Positions 34,578 through 42,479 of a DNA stretch of 42,479 nt are shown in pieces. A model generated the notes under the pieces. It saw nothing but the letters and a program-made list of their open reading frames with translations, searched no databases and was not told the DNA's origin. This DNA is from Phycisphaerales bacterium UBA1845 (GTDB lineage Bacteria; Planctomycetota; Phycisphaerae; UBA1845). The translations under genes were made by a program, and so were the position numbers. The stretch spans positions 26,883 to 69,361 of the forward strand of contig DDIR01000081.1 of the NCBI GenBank assembly GCA_002338715.1. Direction: 5' to 3'. How positions within the stretch are numbered: position 1 is the first letter of the stretch; each line of letters starts with the position of its first letter.

Positions 34578-34616
34578 AAAAAACGTGGGATTGAACCGAA
34601 GTTCGATCCCACGTTT
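34578..34616 (-). terminator. Rho-independent terminator of the Cys-rich lipoprotein gene
   Basis: Stem CGTGGGAT-x-GAAC / GTTC-x-ATCCCACG with a four-base loop; on the minus strand it is followed by six T (34583-34578). It stands 34 bases past the stop at 34651. Confidence 0.88.
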
Positions 34617-34650
34617 GATTTCGACTTTTAGCCCGCTTTGCAATACAGAA

Positions 34651-34953
34651 TTAGGCCTTCTTGCAGCACGGCTTCGTGCAATTCGCGCCGCACTTCTTGG
34701 CTTCTTTGTTGCAGCATGCCTTCTTGCAATCGGCGCCACACTTCTTGGCCTTGGCACAGCAGGCTTTCTTGCAATCGGCGGCGCACTTCGCACCGTCTTT
34801 CTTGCAGCATTTGCCTTCTTTGCCACAGCACTGCTTGGTCTGCGTCATTTCGGCTTTGTTCTCGTCGCAACCGGTCGAAGCGAGGCTGAAACCAACCAAA
34901 CAAACCGAGACGGCTGCAAAACGTGACATCTTCATCATCATGCGCTGAATCAT
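34651..34953 (-). CDS. Cys/Lys-rich repeat lipoprotein, probably metal-binding
   Basis: 100 residues; ATG 34953 has AGGAG nine bases upstream. The signal peptide ends in lipobox ASTGC (Cys29). The mature part of 72 residues has 17 Cys, most in three near-identical units of 15-16 residues of the type KKCGADCKKACC, preceded by QCCGKEGKCCKK. The CxxxCxxxCC spacing and many Lys suggest a metallothionein-like metal-binding peptide tethered to the membrane; this is inference. The gene has its own terminator and stands between putP and another lipoprotein. Confidence 0.85.
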   Translation of the reverse strand: MIQRMMMKMSRFAAVSVCLVGFSLASTGCDENKAEMTQTKQCCGKEGKCCKKDGAKCAADCKKACCAKAKKCGADCKKACCNKEAKKCGANCTKPCCKKA

Positions 34954-34983
34954 CTAACTAATCTCCTATCACTGTTCATGAAT

Positions 34984-35022
34984 AAAAAGGTGCCCACCCG
35001 GAGGTGACGTTGGCCGGCACCT
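34984..35022 (-). terminator. Probable terminator of putP
   Basis: On the minus strand AGGTGCC (35022-35016) pairs with GGCACCT (34994-34988) across a 21-base loop and is followed by TTTTTATT. It lies 86 bases past the putP stop and before the Cys-rich gene. Confidence 0.55.
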
Positions 35023-35107
35023 GCTTGCTAAACGGCCTTACCAAATTAACAGAATCGGAAGACATGCCACGATTTGTGCAACATTTGTTACACGGGCATG
35101 ACATCCG

Positions 35108-36616
35108 CTATGCTGATTCAGGCATCTCATCCAATGACGGCGACCGTGTCAATAGACTCAGCACAACATTGACCAGCAACGCAAGCCCGAACGCCACCGG
35201 CAGGTTATAAACCTCTTCGCCGACATGGGTCTTGTTGTACAGTTCCTGCCAAAGGATTGGCGTTGCAAACCCCGTCAGCATGCCGCCCACGCACCCAACA
35301 TACGTGGCCCGTCGCCAAAGCAAAACGAGAATCAGTTGTGGGCCAAATGCCGCACCCAGAACCGCCCAACCATAGTCCAGAACCATGTCAAAAACTTGCA
35401 CTTTTTTTCCAATGACCATCAAAATCGCACATGCACCGATACCGAAGACCACCAGCCGATTGAACCAGGCGTGATTCTGCCCCGGTTTCTTCGCGATCAG
35501 GTGCGCGTAGATATCATTCGCCACCGCGCTTGCAGCCACCACCAGTTGGCTATCCGCGGTTGAACAAATCGCGGCCAAGACAGCCGCCAGCGCCATGCCA
35601 GCCAGCACGCCGGGCAGCAAATGCATCGAACCCATCACCAGCGCGGTCTCTCCATCGCCACCGAGCAACGACTGAGCCCAATCCGTTCCGCCAAGCGCCA
35701 ACGCCCGCACGGCCATGCCTGCCGTCACCGCCCCGCTCAAGACAAGCGCCACCCAAGATATCGCAATGATTGCACCCATCCGCGCTTCGCGTTTGTCCTT
35801 GAGTGCCATGAAGCGCACCAACACGTGCGGCTGACCTGGGTAACCGAAGTTGATACCGAGTCCGGATGAACTGAACAGAAAACCAACCAACGCCCATCCG
35901 GATTTTTCAGGCATGAACTCCACGAGTTCGGGGTCATGGGCATGAAGGGCTTCGAGAACGGTTCCCAACCCGCCTTGGCCATACAGCGCATAAATCGGAA
36001 ACGCGACCAACACCACAAGCATCAGAAGGGCTTGAAGCAAGTCCGTCCAGCACGCAGCGCGAAATCCACCGCTGACCGTGTAGAAGAGAACGATCGCCGC
36101 GCCGATCAGAAGTCCGCTGCGCCGGGTGATGGTCGGTTCGAAGGCAGCCGCAAACGATTTACCGGCGGCTGCGAATTGGGCAGAAACGTACAACATCATC
36201 GCCACGACGATGACCAGCACGGTGAGCACCCGCAGGATCGGAAGACGCTCGCGAAAGTGCTGCGAGAAGAAATCAGGAAGGGTCAGCGAACCCAACTCTG
36301 CGGTCCGTCGGCGCAGCGGTTCAGCGAGCACCAACCAATTGAACGTGTAGCCCAGCACGCAGCCGGGCACCATCCAATACGCCTGAACGCCCGTGACAAA
36401 ACCCATACCCACGAGACCGAGCGTCACCCAGCCGGACTCACTCGAAGCCGACGCCGACAGCGCCCCAACCCACTTGCCCAGCGATCGACCGGCTAGGAAA
36501 AAATCCTCATCGCTCTGCTTGGCAAAGCGCGACGAGTAAACACCCACCGCAACAACGGCCAGCGTGTAGGCGATGAACGACCAAACAAAGATTTGGGTAT
36601 TGACTGCGAGCAGCAT
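35108..36616 (-). CDS. putP: Sodium/proline symporter PutP
   Basis: 502 residues with about thirteen membrane segments, the normal length of the sodium:solute symporter family. GYPGQPHVLVRFMALK (258-273) is specific to PutP, and CSTADSQLVVAAS (351-363) holds the Ser/Thr pair of the sodium site. The protein imports proline with sodium; no putA or other proline gene is near. The start region overlaps nothing on this strand; the gene to its right is divergent. Confidence 0.9.
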   Translation of the reverse strand: MLLAVNTQIFVWSFIAYTLAVVAVGVYSSRFAKQSDEDFFLAGRSLGKWVGALSASASSESGWVTLGLVGMGFVTGVQAYWMVPGCVLGYTFNWLVLAEPLRRRTAELGSLTLPDFFSQHFRERLPILRVLTVLVIVVAMMLYVSAQFAAAGKSFAAAFEPTITRRSGLLIGAAIVLFYTVSGGFRAACWTDLLQALLMLVVLVAFPIYALYGQGGLGTVLEALHAHDPELVEFMPEKSGWALVGFLFSSSGLGINFGYPGQPHVLVRFMALKDKREARMGAIIAISWVALVLSGAVTAGMAVRALALGGTDWAQSLLGGDGETALVMGSMHLLPGVLAGMALAAVLAAICSTADSQLVVAASAVANDIYAHLIAKKPGQNHAWFNRLVVFGIGACAILMVIGKKVQVFDMVLDYGWAVLGAAFGPQLILVLLWRRATYVGCVGGMLTGFATPILWQELYNKTHVGEEVYNLPVAFGLALLVNVVLSLLTRSPSLDEMPESA

Positions 36617-36815
36617 GCACGTTCCGTCGGAAACACAACAGAGAATTGCCCGAAGTGAGCCTTTGACGGCTGATTATCGCTGCATGGGGCGATCGTTCAA
36701 CTCTTTTCTCAAATGGGGGCTGCTGCTGAGTTCCTCTCCGAGTGCTACTCTGCAAATGAGCCCTCAAGAACATCTGCTGGACGTCGCGTATTTTCGCGTC
36801 ATAGAATGGAACGAG

Positions 36816-37265
36816 ATGCAAGGCCCTTCACGCCATCCGATGCCATCTGGCGGAATCTGCGACGCGTGCGGATTCGCGACGATTTCGCTTGCGCTGGCCC
36901 AGTGCCCGCAGTGCGGTGGTGTGGTTCGTGCGGACAATGCCCGAAGACGCAGCGGGCAAATGCGCTACCAAGATGCATACGTCTGGTTCGTGTTTGTCTC
37001 GGCGCTGGATATCATGCTGACGTGGGTCATCCTGCAATCGGGCGGCGTCGAGGTGAACCCCATCGCCGATGCGGTGATCCAAACCTTCGGCCTGCAAGGG
37101 ATGGTGGCGTTCAAGTTCGCGCTGGTCATCTTCGTCATCATCATGTGCGAATGGCTGGGGAGGCGCAGCGACCGGCAAGGCCGCAAGATCGCCGAATGGG
37201 CGGTCGCCATTACGAGTATTCCGGTGGTGCTGTCGTTCGTCATGCTGATCGCAGCCAATTTCTAG
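36816..37265 (+). CDS. Zinc-ribbon protein with DUF5658-like membrane domain
   Basis: 149 residues from ATG 36816; an upstream in-frame ATG at 36573 would overlap putP and is not supported. An N-terminal zinc ribbon has Cys15, Cys18, Cys30 and Cys33. It is followed by three membrane segments with SALDIMLTWVILQSGGVEVN and FKFALVIFVIIMCEW, the DUF5658 pattern (Asp, Leu-Thr, Gly-Gly, Glu-x-Asn-Pro). Function of the membrane domain is unknown. An in-frame ATG at 36756 is another possible start. Confidence 0.75.
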   Translation: MQGPSRHPMPSGGICDACGFATISLALAQCPQCGGVVRADNARRRSGQMRYQDAYVWFVFVSALDIMLTWVILQSGGVEVNPIADAVIQTFGLQGMVAFKFALVIFVIIMCEWLGRRSDRQGRKIAEWAVAITSIPVVLSFVMLIAANF

Positions 37266-37332
37266 AGACAACAGAACTGCGGGCGCTTTGAAGACGTTGC
37301 AGTTTGCGCGACACCCCGCCAAAATATCACCC

Positions 37333-37941
37333 GTGCAATACAACGTGCCAGCTCAGCCGTGCCGCGTCGAAACGCGCGTCTCCAACTCCCGATTCATCAC
37401 CACGATCCGACGGGCAGACACCGTCAAGGATGCGCAGGCGATCATCCGCGAAATCCGCACCGAAATGCCAGACGCCAACCACCACGTCTACGCGTACAAA
37501 ATCGGTTACCCGCCCAGCGTCTCCGAAGGCATGAGCGACGACGGCGAACCATCGGGCACGTCCGGTCCGCCAGTGCTGGCTGTCCTTCGGGGAAATGAAA
37601 TTGGCGACACAGTCGTGGTAGTCACCCGCTATTTTGGCGGGACCAAACTCGGTACGGGGGGACTGGTCGCAGCGTATACGAAGTCGGCCCAGGACGCCTT
37701 TGCGGAATTGGTCACGGAGCGCAAGGTTGAACGCATCACTTGCACATTCGCCTATCCATACGCGCTGCATCAAACCGTCGGGAAGATCATCGGACAGTTT
37801 GAAGTGATGACCGATCATGAAGACTTCGGCGCGGACGTGACACTTACGGTTCAGATCCCGCTCGAATCTCTTGAAGCCTTTCGAAAGTGCGTTTCAGATG
37901 CGTCGGCTGGTCAGGTCAAAGTGACGCAAATTGACGGGTGA
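37333..37941 (+). CDS. yigZ: YigZ/IMPACT-family protein
   Basis: 202 residues from GTG 37333, which lines up with the E. coli YigZ N-terminus; TTG 37288 would add 15 residues. The family signature is clear: SRFITTI near the start, NHHVYAYKIG, SDDGEPSGTSGPPVLAVL, VVVVTRYFGGTKLGTGGLV. The N-terminal IMPACT domain is followed by a small DUF1949-type ferredoxin-like domain. Members bind RNA or ribosomes and are linked to translation control, but the bacterial role is not established. It converges on the DUF952 gene, 13 bases apart. Confidence 0.9.
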   Translation: MQYNVPAQPCRVETRVSNSRFITTIRRADTVKDAQAIIREIRTEMPDANHHVYAYKIGYPPSVSEGMSDDGEPSGTSGPPVLAVLRGNEIGDTVVVVTRYFGGTKLGTGGLVAAYTKSAQDAFAELVTERKVERITCTFAYPYALHQTVGKIIGQFEVMTDHEDFGADVTLTVQIPLESLEAFRKCVSDASAGQVKVTQIDG

Positions 37942-37954
37942 CGATCAACGAATT

Positions 37955-38305
37955 TCATTCGCGGCTTATCGCATCCGGCAGTGAGAAATCCCCGTCATCG
38001 CCGGGTTTGAATTCATGCACCCAAACCACGGCGTCGACATTGAGCGGTCCGTACAAATGGGGAAAGAGTTCGCTGCCGCCTTCGCAGTTTTCGTATTTGA
38101 TTTCAACGCGGACCCGGTTCTCGGCGATTTCGAGCAACACGAGATCATCGCGTCCTGCGAATCGTTCGCGGGCGACGCGGAGCACTTGCGCCGGCGTTGA
38201 ACAGTGAATGAACCCTTCCGATTTCAGCGAGGCGATGGCGTAGAAACCCGATGCCTTCGCCGAATCCCAGGCGTCTTTGGTTGCGATGTGCAGTATGTTG
38301 GCCAC
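37955..38305 (-). CDS. DUF952 protein
   Basis: 116 residues, full length for the family. Recognised from ILHIATKDAWDSAKASG, LKSEGFIHCSTPAQVLRVA, LVLLEI and ELFPHLYGPLNVDAVVWV. The conserved His of FIHCS is present. DUF952 domains resemble ADP-ribosyltransferase-like folds of unknown activity. Encoded alone on this strand, after the terminator at 38369-38408. Confidence 0.9.
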   Translation of the reverse strand: MANILHIATKDAWDSAKASGFYAIASLKSEGFIHCSTPAQVLRVARERFAGRDDLVLLEIAENRVRVEIKYENCEGGSELFPHLYGPLNVDAVVWVHEFKPGDDGDFSLPDAISRE

Positions 38306-38368
38306 TGGATGTCCCCCACCATGATGTCGCAGATCGGGATATTACATGGGTCGCAGCGACTAGCATAC

Positions 38369-38408
38369 AAAAAAACGGCGCGGGTGGATGATCGATCCGC
38401 CCGCGCCG
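38369..38408 (-). terminator. Rho-independent terminator of the large lipoprotein gene
   Basis: Stem CGGCGCGGG-x-GGAT / ATCC-x-CCCGCGCCG with a five-base loop, followed on the minus strand by seven T (38375-38369). It lies 43 bases past the stop at 38452 and isolates the DUF952 gene. Confidence 0.9.
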
Positions 38409-38451
38409 CAAGCAATTGCATGGGGCCTCGCACATTCATGCGAAGGTCAAA

Positions 38452-41412
38452 TCAGTTGGCATTGTTGCCAAGACCCTGGAACCTGAACACCGAACGCAAA
38501 TTCGGGTGCGAGGAGTAAATCGTATCGAGGGCCTGCGTGAAGGTCATGTCCGCGCCAAGCGAAAACGATCCGAGCACCTGCACCTTGTTCTGCGCCGGGC
38601 TGTACCAAATCAACTCATTGCCGGAAGTCGAGTCAGTCAATTGCCCCGTCTGCAAATCGGCGCTGGAACGATCGAAATCACCCAGAATCAAATACTCCGG
38701 TTCGCCGTTGTAGTTCTGCAGCTTCATCGACGCAGCACCGGTCACACCCGCCAACGGGTCGAATTCATTGATCTGAGAGCCATCGGGCATGATCTCGCGA
38801 ATGCGAAGCGTTCCCCCAAAATTCTGGCTGGCCGTGACAAACAACCCACCGCCAATCGACGCGGGGGCCACGAACAGCGACTTGTATTGAATCGTGTTGG
38901 ACTCGCTTTCAAACAACATCGTCGAGGTCGAGCCATCCACATCAATGATCACGCCGCGGTTCAGATTGACATCGACATAGTCACCGGAAAAGCCAGCCGG
39001 CGCGATTTCGAGATCCTGCTCAAACGTTCCCAAACCGGGCTCGCCGAAATCGAGTTGGAAAATCTGTTGGAATCCGAGCAGGCTGTCGGCATCATACAGG
39101 CGGCTGTTGCGCAGCGACGCATAAGTCACGTCGGCGCGGGCGGCGTCTTTGTTGGCCACCATCGGCTTGCCTTTGGCGACACCTTCCGACCCGGCGATTT
39201 CCTGATCGACGCCTACGATAAGCGAATCGGCGACTGTTGGTGTTGTCGGTTGCGTGAACGGTCCCATGATCGCCACGTCCGTGGACGCCCAAAGCGATTC
39301 GCCAGCCGTCAAACTCACGCCCCGCGCCCCACCGGTTTCCGTGAGGAACCAATCGCCTTCAATCAACTGGAACATCTGCACAAAATCACCGCCAGCCGTC
39401 CCATCGCCGCTCGGCAGATTGCCATTGCGCTTCACGTCGTTTTCTTCGGTGAGGAATTCTCCATCCAGTCCCATCGCTTCACCGTTGAGATGAATTTCAT
39501 AAACCGTTCCGATGTCCAGATCCATCGGCAGGTCGATGATGACGCGACTTCCGAGCGTGACACCATTGGATGGATCGGAGAACAACCATCGCCGCATACG
39601 CTGACCCGCAAGCGAGACGTCTTCACCCGTTCCCTGATTGACCAGCGTGATGTTGTCGGCATTGACCGAACAGTGCGGAACGGCTTGATCGATATCGAAT
39701 TGCAGAACGGTTGGCGATCCGTGCATCAGGAAGCGCCCGTTGCCCAACGTGCTTCGGAACACGCGGGCGGTGCCATCGGCGATCGTCAGGTTGTCGTCAA
39801 ATGATGGATCGCACTCTGGCGTGCCTTCGGTTTTTCCCGCATTGGCAAAACCGGTCATGCTCACGACGCGCTGATCGCTCGGCAGGGAGATATAGGTCGT
39901 GTCGTGATCCGATGTGATGGCCGCGTCGGAGAACGAATCAAACGTGAACGCAAACGTGTCGACCGGCAGCGGGAAGAGAACCTGCAGGCGACTCTCCGTT
40001 TCGTTGTAGATCATCACGCATCGACCGTCGAAATCCGGCAGATTCTGACGAAGGTCGGCTTGTGCGAGATCCACCCTGCCGACGATCAAATACTCTTCGC
40101 GTCCGTGGATGTCCTGCAACCGTACAGCGGCTGTCCCCTCAAGCGAGGTCAACGATCCGGGATTAGTAAAGACGCTGTGATCCACCGTGCCATCGGGAAG
40201 GATGCGGTGCATCTCATAACCGGTGTTGTCTTCCGGTTTATATAGGCCATAGACCGTCCGGGCCTCGGTCTGGTTGCCGTCAAACTTCGGCGTAAACAGC
40301 GAGGTGTACGCATCGTTGATCGAACCGGCGCGATCCACGAGATTGAGTGTGCCCTTGTTGCCTTCACCAGCACGGCGGTCGGGCACCACGATGTTGCCGG
40401 TCGAGGAATAGACAAGGTCGCCTTCTTCGACGGCGCTCCGCTGAACGCTGTGGTATCCGGGCGGCGCAATAACGACGTCATCCGGCTGACTTTCGACATC
40501 GGGCTTGGCGATCATCGTCGCGACACCCGAACCCGGATCAATCGCATACACCTCGTTGTCTGAAATCTGATCCTTGACGATCACCATCCCGTCGTTGTCG
40601 ACCGCGATCGATTTGCTCGCGAGCGAATTGAGATTGGGTGCGAGTTGGTCACCATCCGTGACGGCCTTCGACTGTGTAAACGGTCCATAGACTCCCGAAT
40701 CCGACGCACCGAACAGTCGTCCCTGCCCGTCGAAGGCCAGACCGGCAATACCCCGGGATTCTGTCAAATAGTCGCCGACAGAAATCGTACGAAAAATCTG
40801 TTTGAAATCGGTACCGGGCGTGTCATCACCGCTCGGTAGTCTTCCGTTGGAACGTTCGGGTGAATCGGGATTCTGTTGGAAGTCGCCATCAAGACCCAGC
40901 GTCTCGTCGTCGAACGTCAGTTCGTAGTCCTTGCCGATTTGCAGATTGCCGGGCAGATCGATCAAAATCAGACTGGCTGCAACATCCTCACCAATGTCGG
41001 TCGACTGACCATTGGCGTCGATGTTTTCGCGCGTCAGTTGATCTTCGGTCAATGGAATCTCATTACCACTGTCCATGTCCCAAAGCTTGATGTTGTCGGG
41101 AACCACGGCGCAAAACGGAATGGGTTGATCAAACTGAAAGATCAGACGCACGCCGTCGAAGTAGACCAGATGGCGACCGTGCCCAAGCGTGCTGAACGTC
41201 ACCTTGGTCTCGCCAAACCCTGAAAAATCGATGTCGGCGTCTTCACCACCGGGCGAATCGCACAACACGAACATCGGCTGTGGGTCTCCATCGCCGTCCC
41301 CATCGCCATCGCCCGGAGGTACTGTTGGCGTGCATCCGATTGCGAGCAATCCCAGTGGTACCATGCGTGCCCACATGTGTAGCGATTTTGGTTTGAGTTC
41401 CATCCGTTTCAT
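38452..41412 (-). CDS. Large lipoprotein with internally duplicated Ig-like plus propeller units
   Basis: 986 residues. Lipobox LLAIGC (Cys27), a Gly-Asp repeat spacer (about 34-43), then two related halves (about 55-530 and 535-985). Each starts with a beta domain carrying STLGHGRHL or STLGNGRFL, then PDNIKLW or ADNITLV, LGLDGDF or MGLDGEF, and LPSGDDTPGTDFKQIF or LPSGDGTAGGDFVQMF. A propeller-like region follows in each half. The beta domain resembles SbsA-type Ig-like domains. A GGAG site lies one base before ATG 41412 but ten before ATG 41403, so the start may be 41403. Function unknown; probably a surface protein. Confidence 0.82.
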   Translation of the reverse strand: MKRMELKPKSLHMWARMVPLGLLAIGCTPTVPPGDGDGDGDGDPQPMFVLCDSPGGEDADIDFSGFGETKVTFSTLGHGRHLVYFDGVRLIFQFDQPIPFCAVVPDNIKLWDMDSGNEIPLTEDQLTRENIDANGQSTDIGEDVAASLILIDLPGNLQIGKDYELTFDDETLGLDGDFQQNPDSPERSNGRLPSGDDTPGTDFKQIFRTISVGDYLTESRGIAGLAFDGQGRLFGASDSGVYGPFTQSKAVTDGDQLAPNLNSLASKSIAVDNDGMVIVKDQISDNEVYAIDPGSGVATMIAKPDVESQPDDVVIAPPGYHSVQRSAVEEGDLVYSSTGNIVVPDRRAGEGNKGTLNLVDRAGSINDAYTSLFTPKFDGNQTEARTVYGLYKPEDNTGYEMHRILPDGTVDHSVFTNPGSLTSLEGTAAVRLQDIHGREEYLIVGRVDLAQADLRQNLPDFDGRCVMIYNETESRLQVLFPLPVDTFAFTFDSFSDAAITSDHDTTYISLPSDQRVVSMTGFANAGKTEGTPECDPSFDDNLTIADGTARVFRSTLGNGRFLMHGSPTVLQFDIDQAVPHCSVNADNITLVNQGTGEDVSLAGQRMRRWLFSDPSNGVTLGSRVIIDLPMDLDIGTVYEIHLNGEAMGLDGEFLTEENDVKRNGNLPSGDGTAGGDFVQMFQLIEGDWFLTETGGARGVSLTAGESLWASTDVAIMGPFTQPTTPTVADSLIVGVDQEIAGSEGVAKGKPMVANKDAARADVTYASLRNSRLYDADSLLGFQQIFQLDFGEPGLGTFEQDLEIAPAGFSGDYVDVNLNRGVIIDVDGSTSTMLFESESNTIQYKSLFVAPASIGGGLFVTASQNFGGTLRIREIMPDGSQINEFDPLAGVTGAASMKLQNYNGEPEYLILGDFDRSSADLQTGQLTDSTSGNELIWYSPAQNKVQVLGSFSLGADMTFTQALDTIYSSHPNLRSVFRFQGLGNNAN

Positions 41413-41774
41413 GCTCCTTCACTTGACGTCTGAATCTGAACTTTTGGTTTCACGATGTTGGAAATGCGCCCACAGAACTCTCAGTTCGCAACAGCCGTCG
41501 TTGAGGCTCTAAGTTCGCGCAAATCAGCGTATCGGCCCATACGAAATACATGAGTTGAGATTCCGAGACCGGCTCGGTGGGCATAGTCTAATGCCATGGT
41601 TTGGAGTGACAAGAATGAAGTGACACCGACTCGACGAAATGGGTCAGAAAAAGCCGGATGAATCTCCCGCTACCCAACGAGGTGAACTTGTGAATTCTTG
41701 AACGCGACAAGAAAGTGAATGCTCGAACGCGCCAACGAAACCGCGATGAATGTCGGCTTAGACGTGAATTTCAA
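41413..41774. other. Intergenic region left of the partial gene
   Basis: 362 bases between two minus-strand genes. No convincing frame, hairpin with T-run or repeat was seen. It must contain the promoter of the large lipoprotein gene, but no clear box was recognised. Confidence 0.5.
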
Positions 41775-42479
41775 CTACACCTTCGAGACTTTTATGCCAG
41801 CAAAAATGGCATCAAGATAGTGTCGCGCGGTAGCCGCAGCCACCATCACACCATCGATCGATTCTGAACGAACCTGCACAGGCACCTGCATGCGACCGCC
41901 GATTTCAAATGTCACGCTCGTCTTGGCCGTCGCTTCATTAAGCTCGAGAATCCCCGTGTCGGCGTCCGTTAGCGCCAAAGCAAGCAGTGTCGGTCGGCCA
42001 CAGCAGTTCAGATGCAATTCGATAAACGGATTACCGGCATCGTCGGTTCGCTCGTAGACCGCAACGAAATCCACACGATGTGGATGGGGTGAATTGCTTT
42101 CGTATGTCACTTCCGCGCCAAGGAGACGACGCGACATTTCGATCAGTTCGCGCTGAACGTCCGCAGATCGCGATGCAACCGTCTCCACCGCACCGCCATC
42201 ATCCACCTGCCCCGTTTCGTTGAACTTCCTGAAATTCGGCGTGGCCTCTTCGAGCAATTTGGCAACCGAAACCCCGTCTACTCTCCGACTCTGGTCAACA
42301 TCAACCACGTGAACCGTAAAAAAGTAATCGCGAAAGTGCCAGCCAGCCGACAGAACGAGCGCGACCACGGCCGCAATCGCCAATGGTCTAAGCCAATTGA
42401 GTATCGATAGTGACCGGTTGTTTGAACGCATCACACCGGTCTCGACCGATGGGCCTTTGATGTCGGCTTCAATCTGATT
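41775..42479 (-). CDS. Membrane-anchored protein of unknown function, 5' end beyond window
   Basis: At least 219 residues from ATG 42431 or GTG 42434, but the frame stays open to the window edge (15 more codons with normal composition, ending ...VETG before GTG-ATG), so the true start is probably outside. One membrane segment (LAIAAVVALVLSAGW) separates a short basic N-terminal part from an external domain. The external part has HVVDVDQSRRVDGVSVAKLLEE and a Cys pair in HLNCCGRP. The layout, cytoplasmic head plus single anchor, is like an anti-sigma factor, but no zinc finger is visible in the part present. Confidence 0.6.
   Translation of the reverse strand, partial: NQIEADIKGPSVETGVMRSNNRSLSILNWLRPLAIAAVVALVLSAGWHFRDYFFTVHVVDVDQSRRVDGVSVAKLLEEATPNFRKFNETGQVDDGGAVETVASRSADVQRELIEMSRRLLGAEVTYESNSPHPHRVDFVAVYERTDDAGNPFIELHLNCCGRPTLLALALTDADTGILELNEATAKTSVTFEIGGRMQVPVQVRSESIDGVMVAAATARHYLDAIFAGIKVSKV

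Noticed and set aside
38416..39804. Long open frame (462 codons) on the plus strand
   Set aside because: It is antisense to the large lipoprotein gene, which has a lipobox, ribosome site and terminator.
1..42479. tRNA, rRNA, integrase or transposase genes
   Set aside because: None could be recognised by eye on either strand; a covariance-model search would be the decisive test for small RNAs.

Overview
The window (42,479 bp) looks like a chromosomal stretch of a Planctomycetota bacterium, probably Phycisphaerae-like. The evidence is: secreted proteins with repeated Asp-Cys-Asn-x-Asn-Gly units and dockerin-like C-terminal repeats, a PEP-CTERM protein, a protein resembling the PEP-CTERM-associated TIGR03790 family, many lipoproteins, and a rod-type elongation operon. 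No phage, plasmid, transposase, CRISPR array, rRNA or tRNA was found. The assignment is inference from protein style, not from a marker gene.

Left part (1-10.5 kb, minus strand). Transcription reads moeA, lnt, a HEAT-repeat lipoprotein, mreD, mrdA (PBP2), rodA. Two of the junctions are 4-base ATGA overlaps. This couples molybdopterin synthesis, lipoprotein acylation and lateral wall synthesis in one probable transcription unit; mreC and mreB are not next to mreD. Upstream, an NfeD-like protein and a flotillin form their own two-gene unit, closed by a hairpin terminator directly before moeA.

Middle part (10.7-29 kb). larC, a small membrane protein and a P-loop NTPase lie on the plus strand. 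They are followed by a TIGR03790-like exported protein, a small coiled-coil lipoprotein, an MFS transporter and a 1,362-residue subtilisin-like exoprotease whose 3' end overlaps the MFS gene. Next come a DUF1579 protein, an HDOD protein, a membrane protein, a proteasome/HslV-like Ntn-hydrolase with N-terminal Ser, an unknown membrane protein, an esterase, a YpfJ-like zinc metallopeptidase and a PEP-CTERM protein.

Right part (29-42.5 kb). ftsK carries a C-terminal tail of about 111 almost purely acidic residues. After it come a small membrane protein, a lipoprotein, a Cys/Lys-rich lipoprotein, a putP-type symporter, a zinc-ribbon/DUF5658-like protein, a YigZ/IMPACT protein, a DUF952 protein, a 986-residue lipoprotein built from an internal duplication, and a partial membrane-anchored protein at the right edge.

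Non-coding structure. Three loci hold paired, inverted, GTAG-headed palindromes of the REP/BIME type, in two sequence versions with the same geometry; one supplies the larC stop codon. A second repeat, an ATTCCCGC hairpin, occurs three times. Five hairpins followed by a T-run mark terminators of minus-strand genes. Three sigma70-like promoters are proposed; the one before moeA would give a nearly leaderless transcript.
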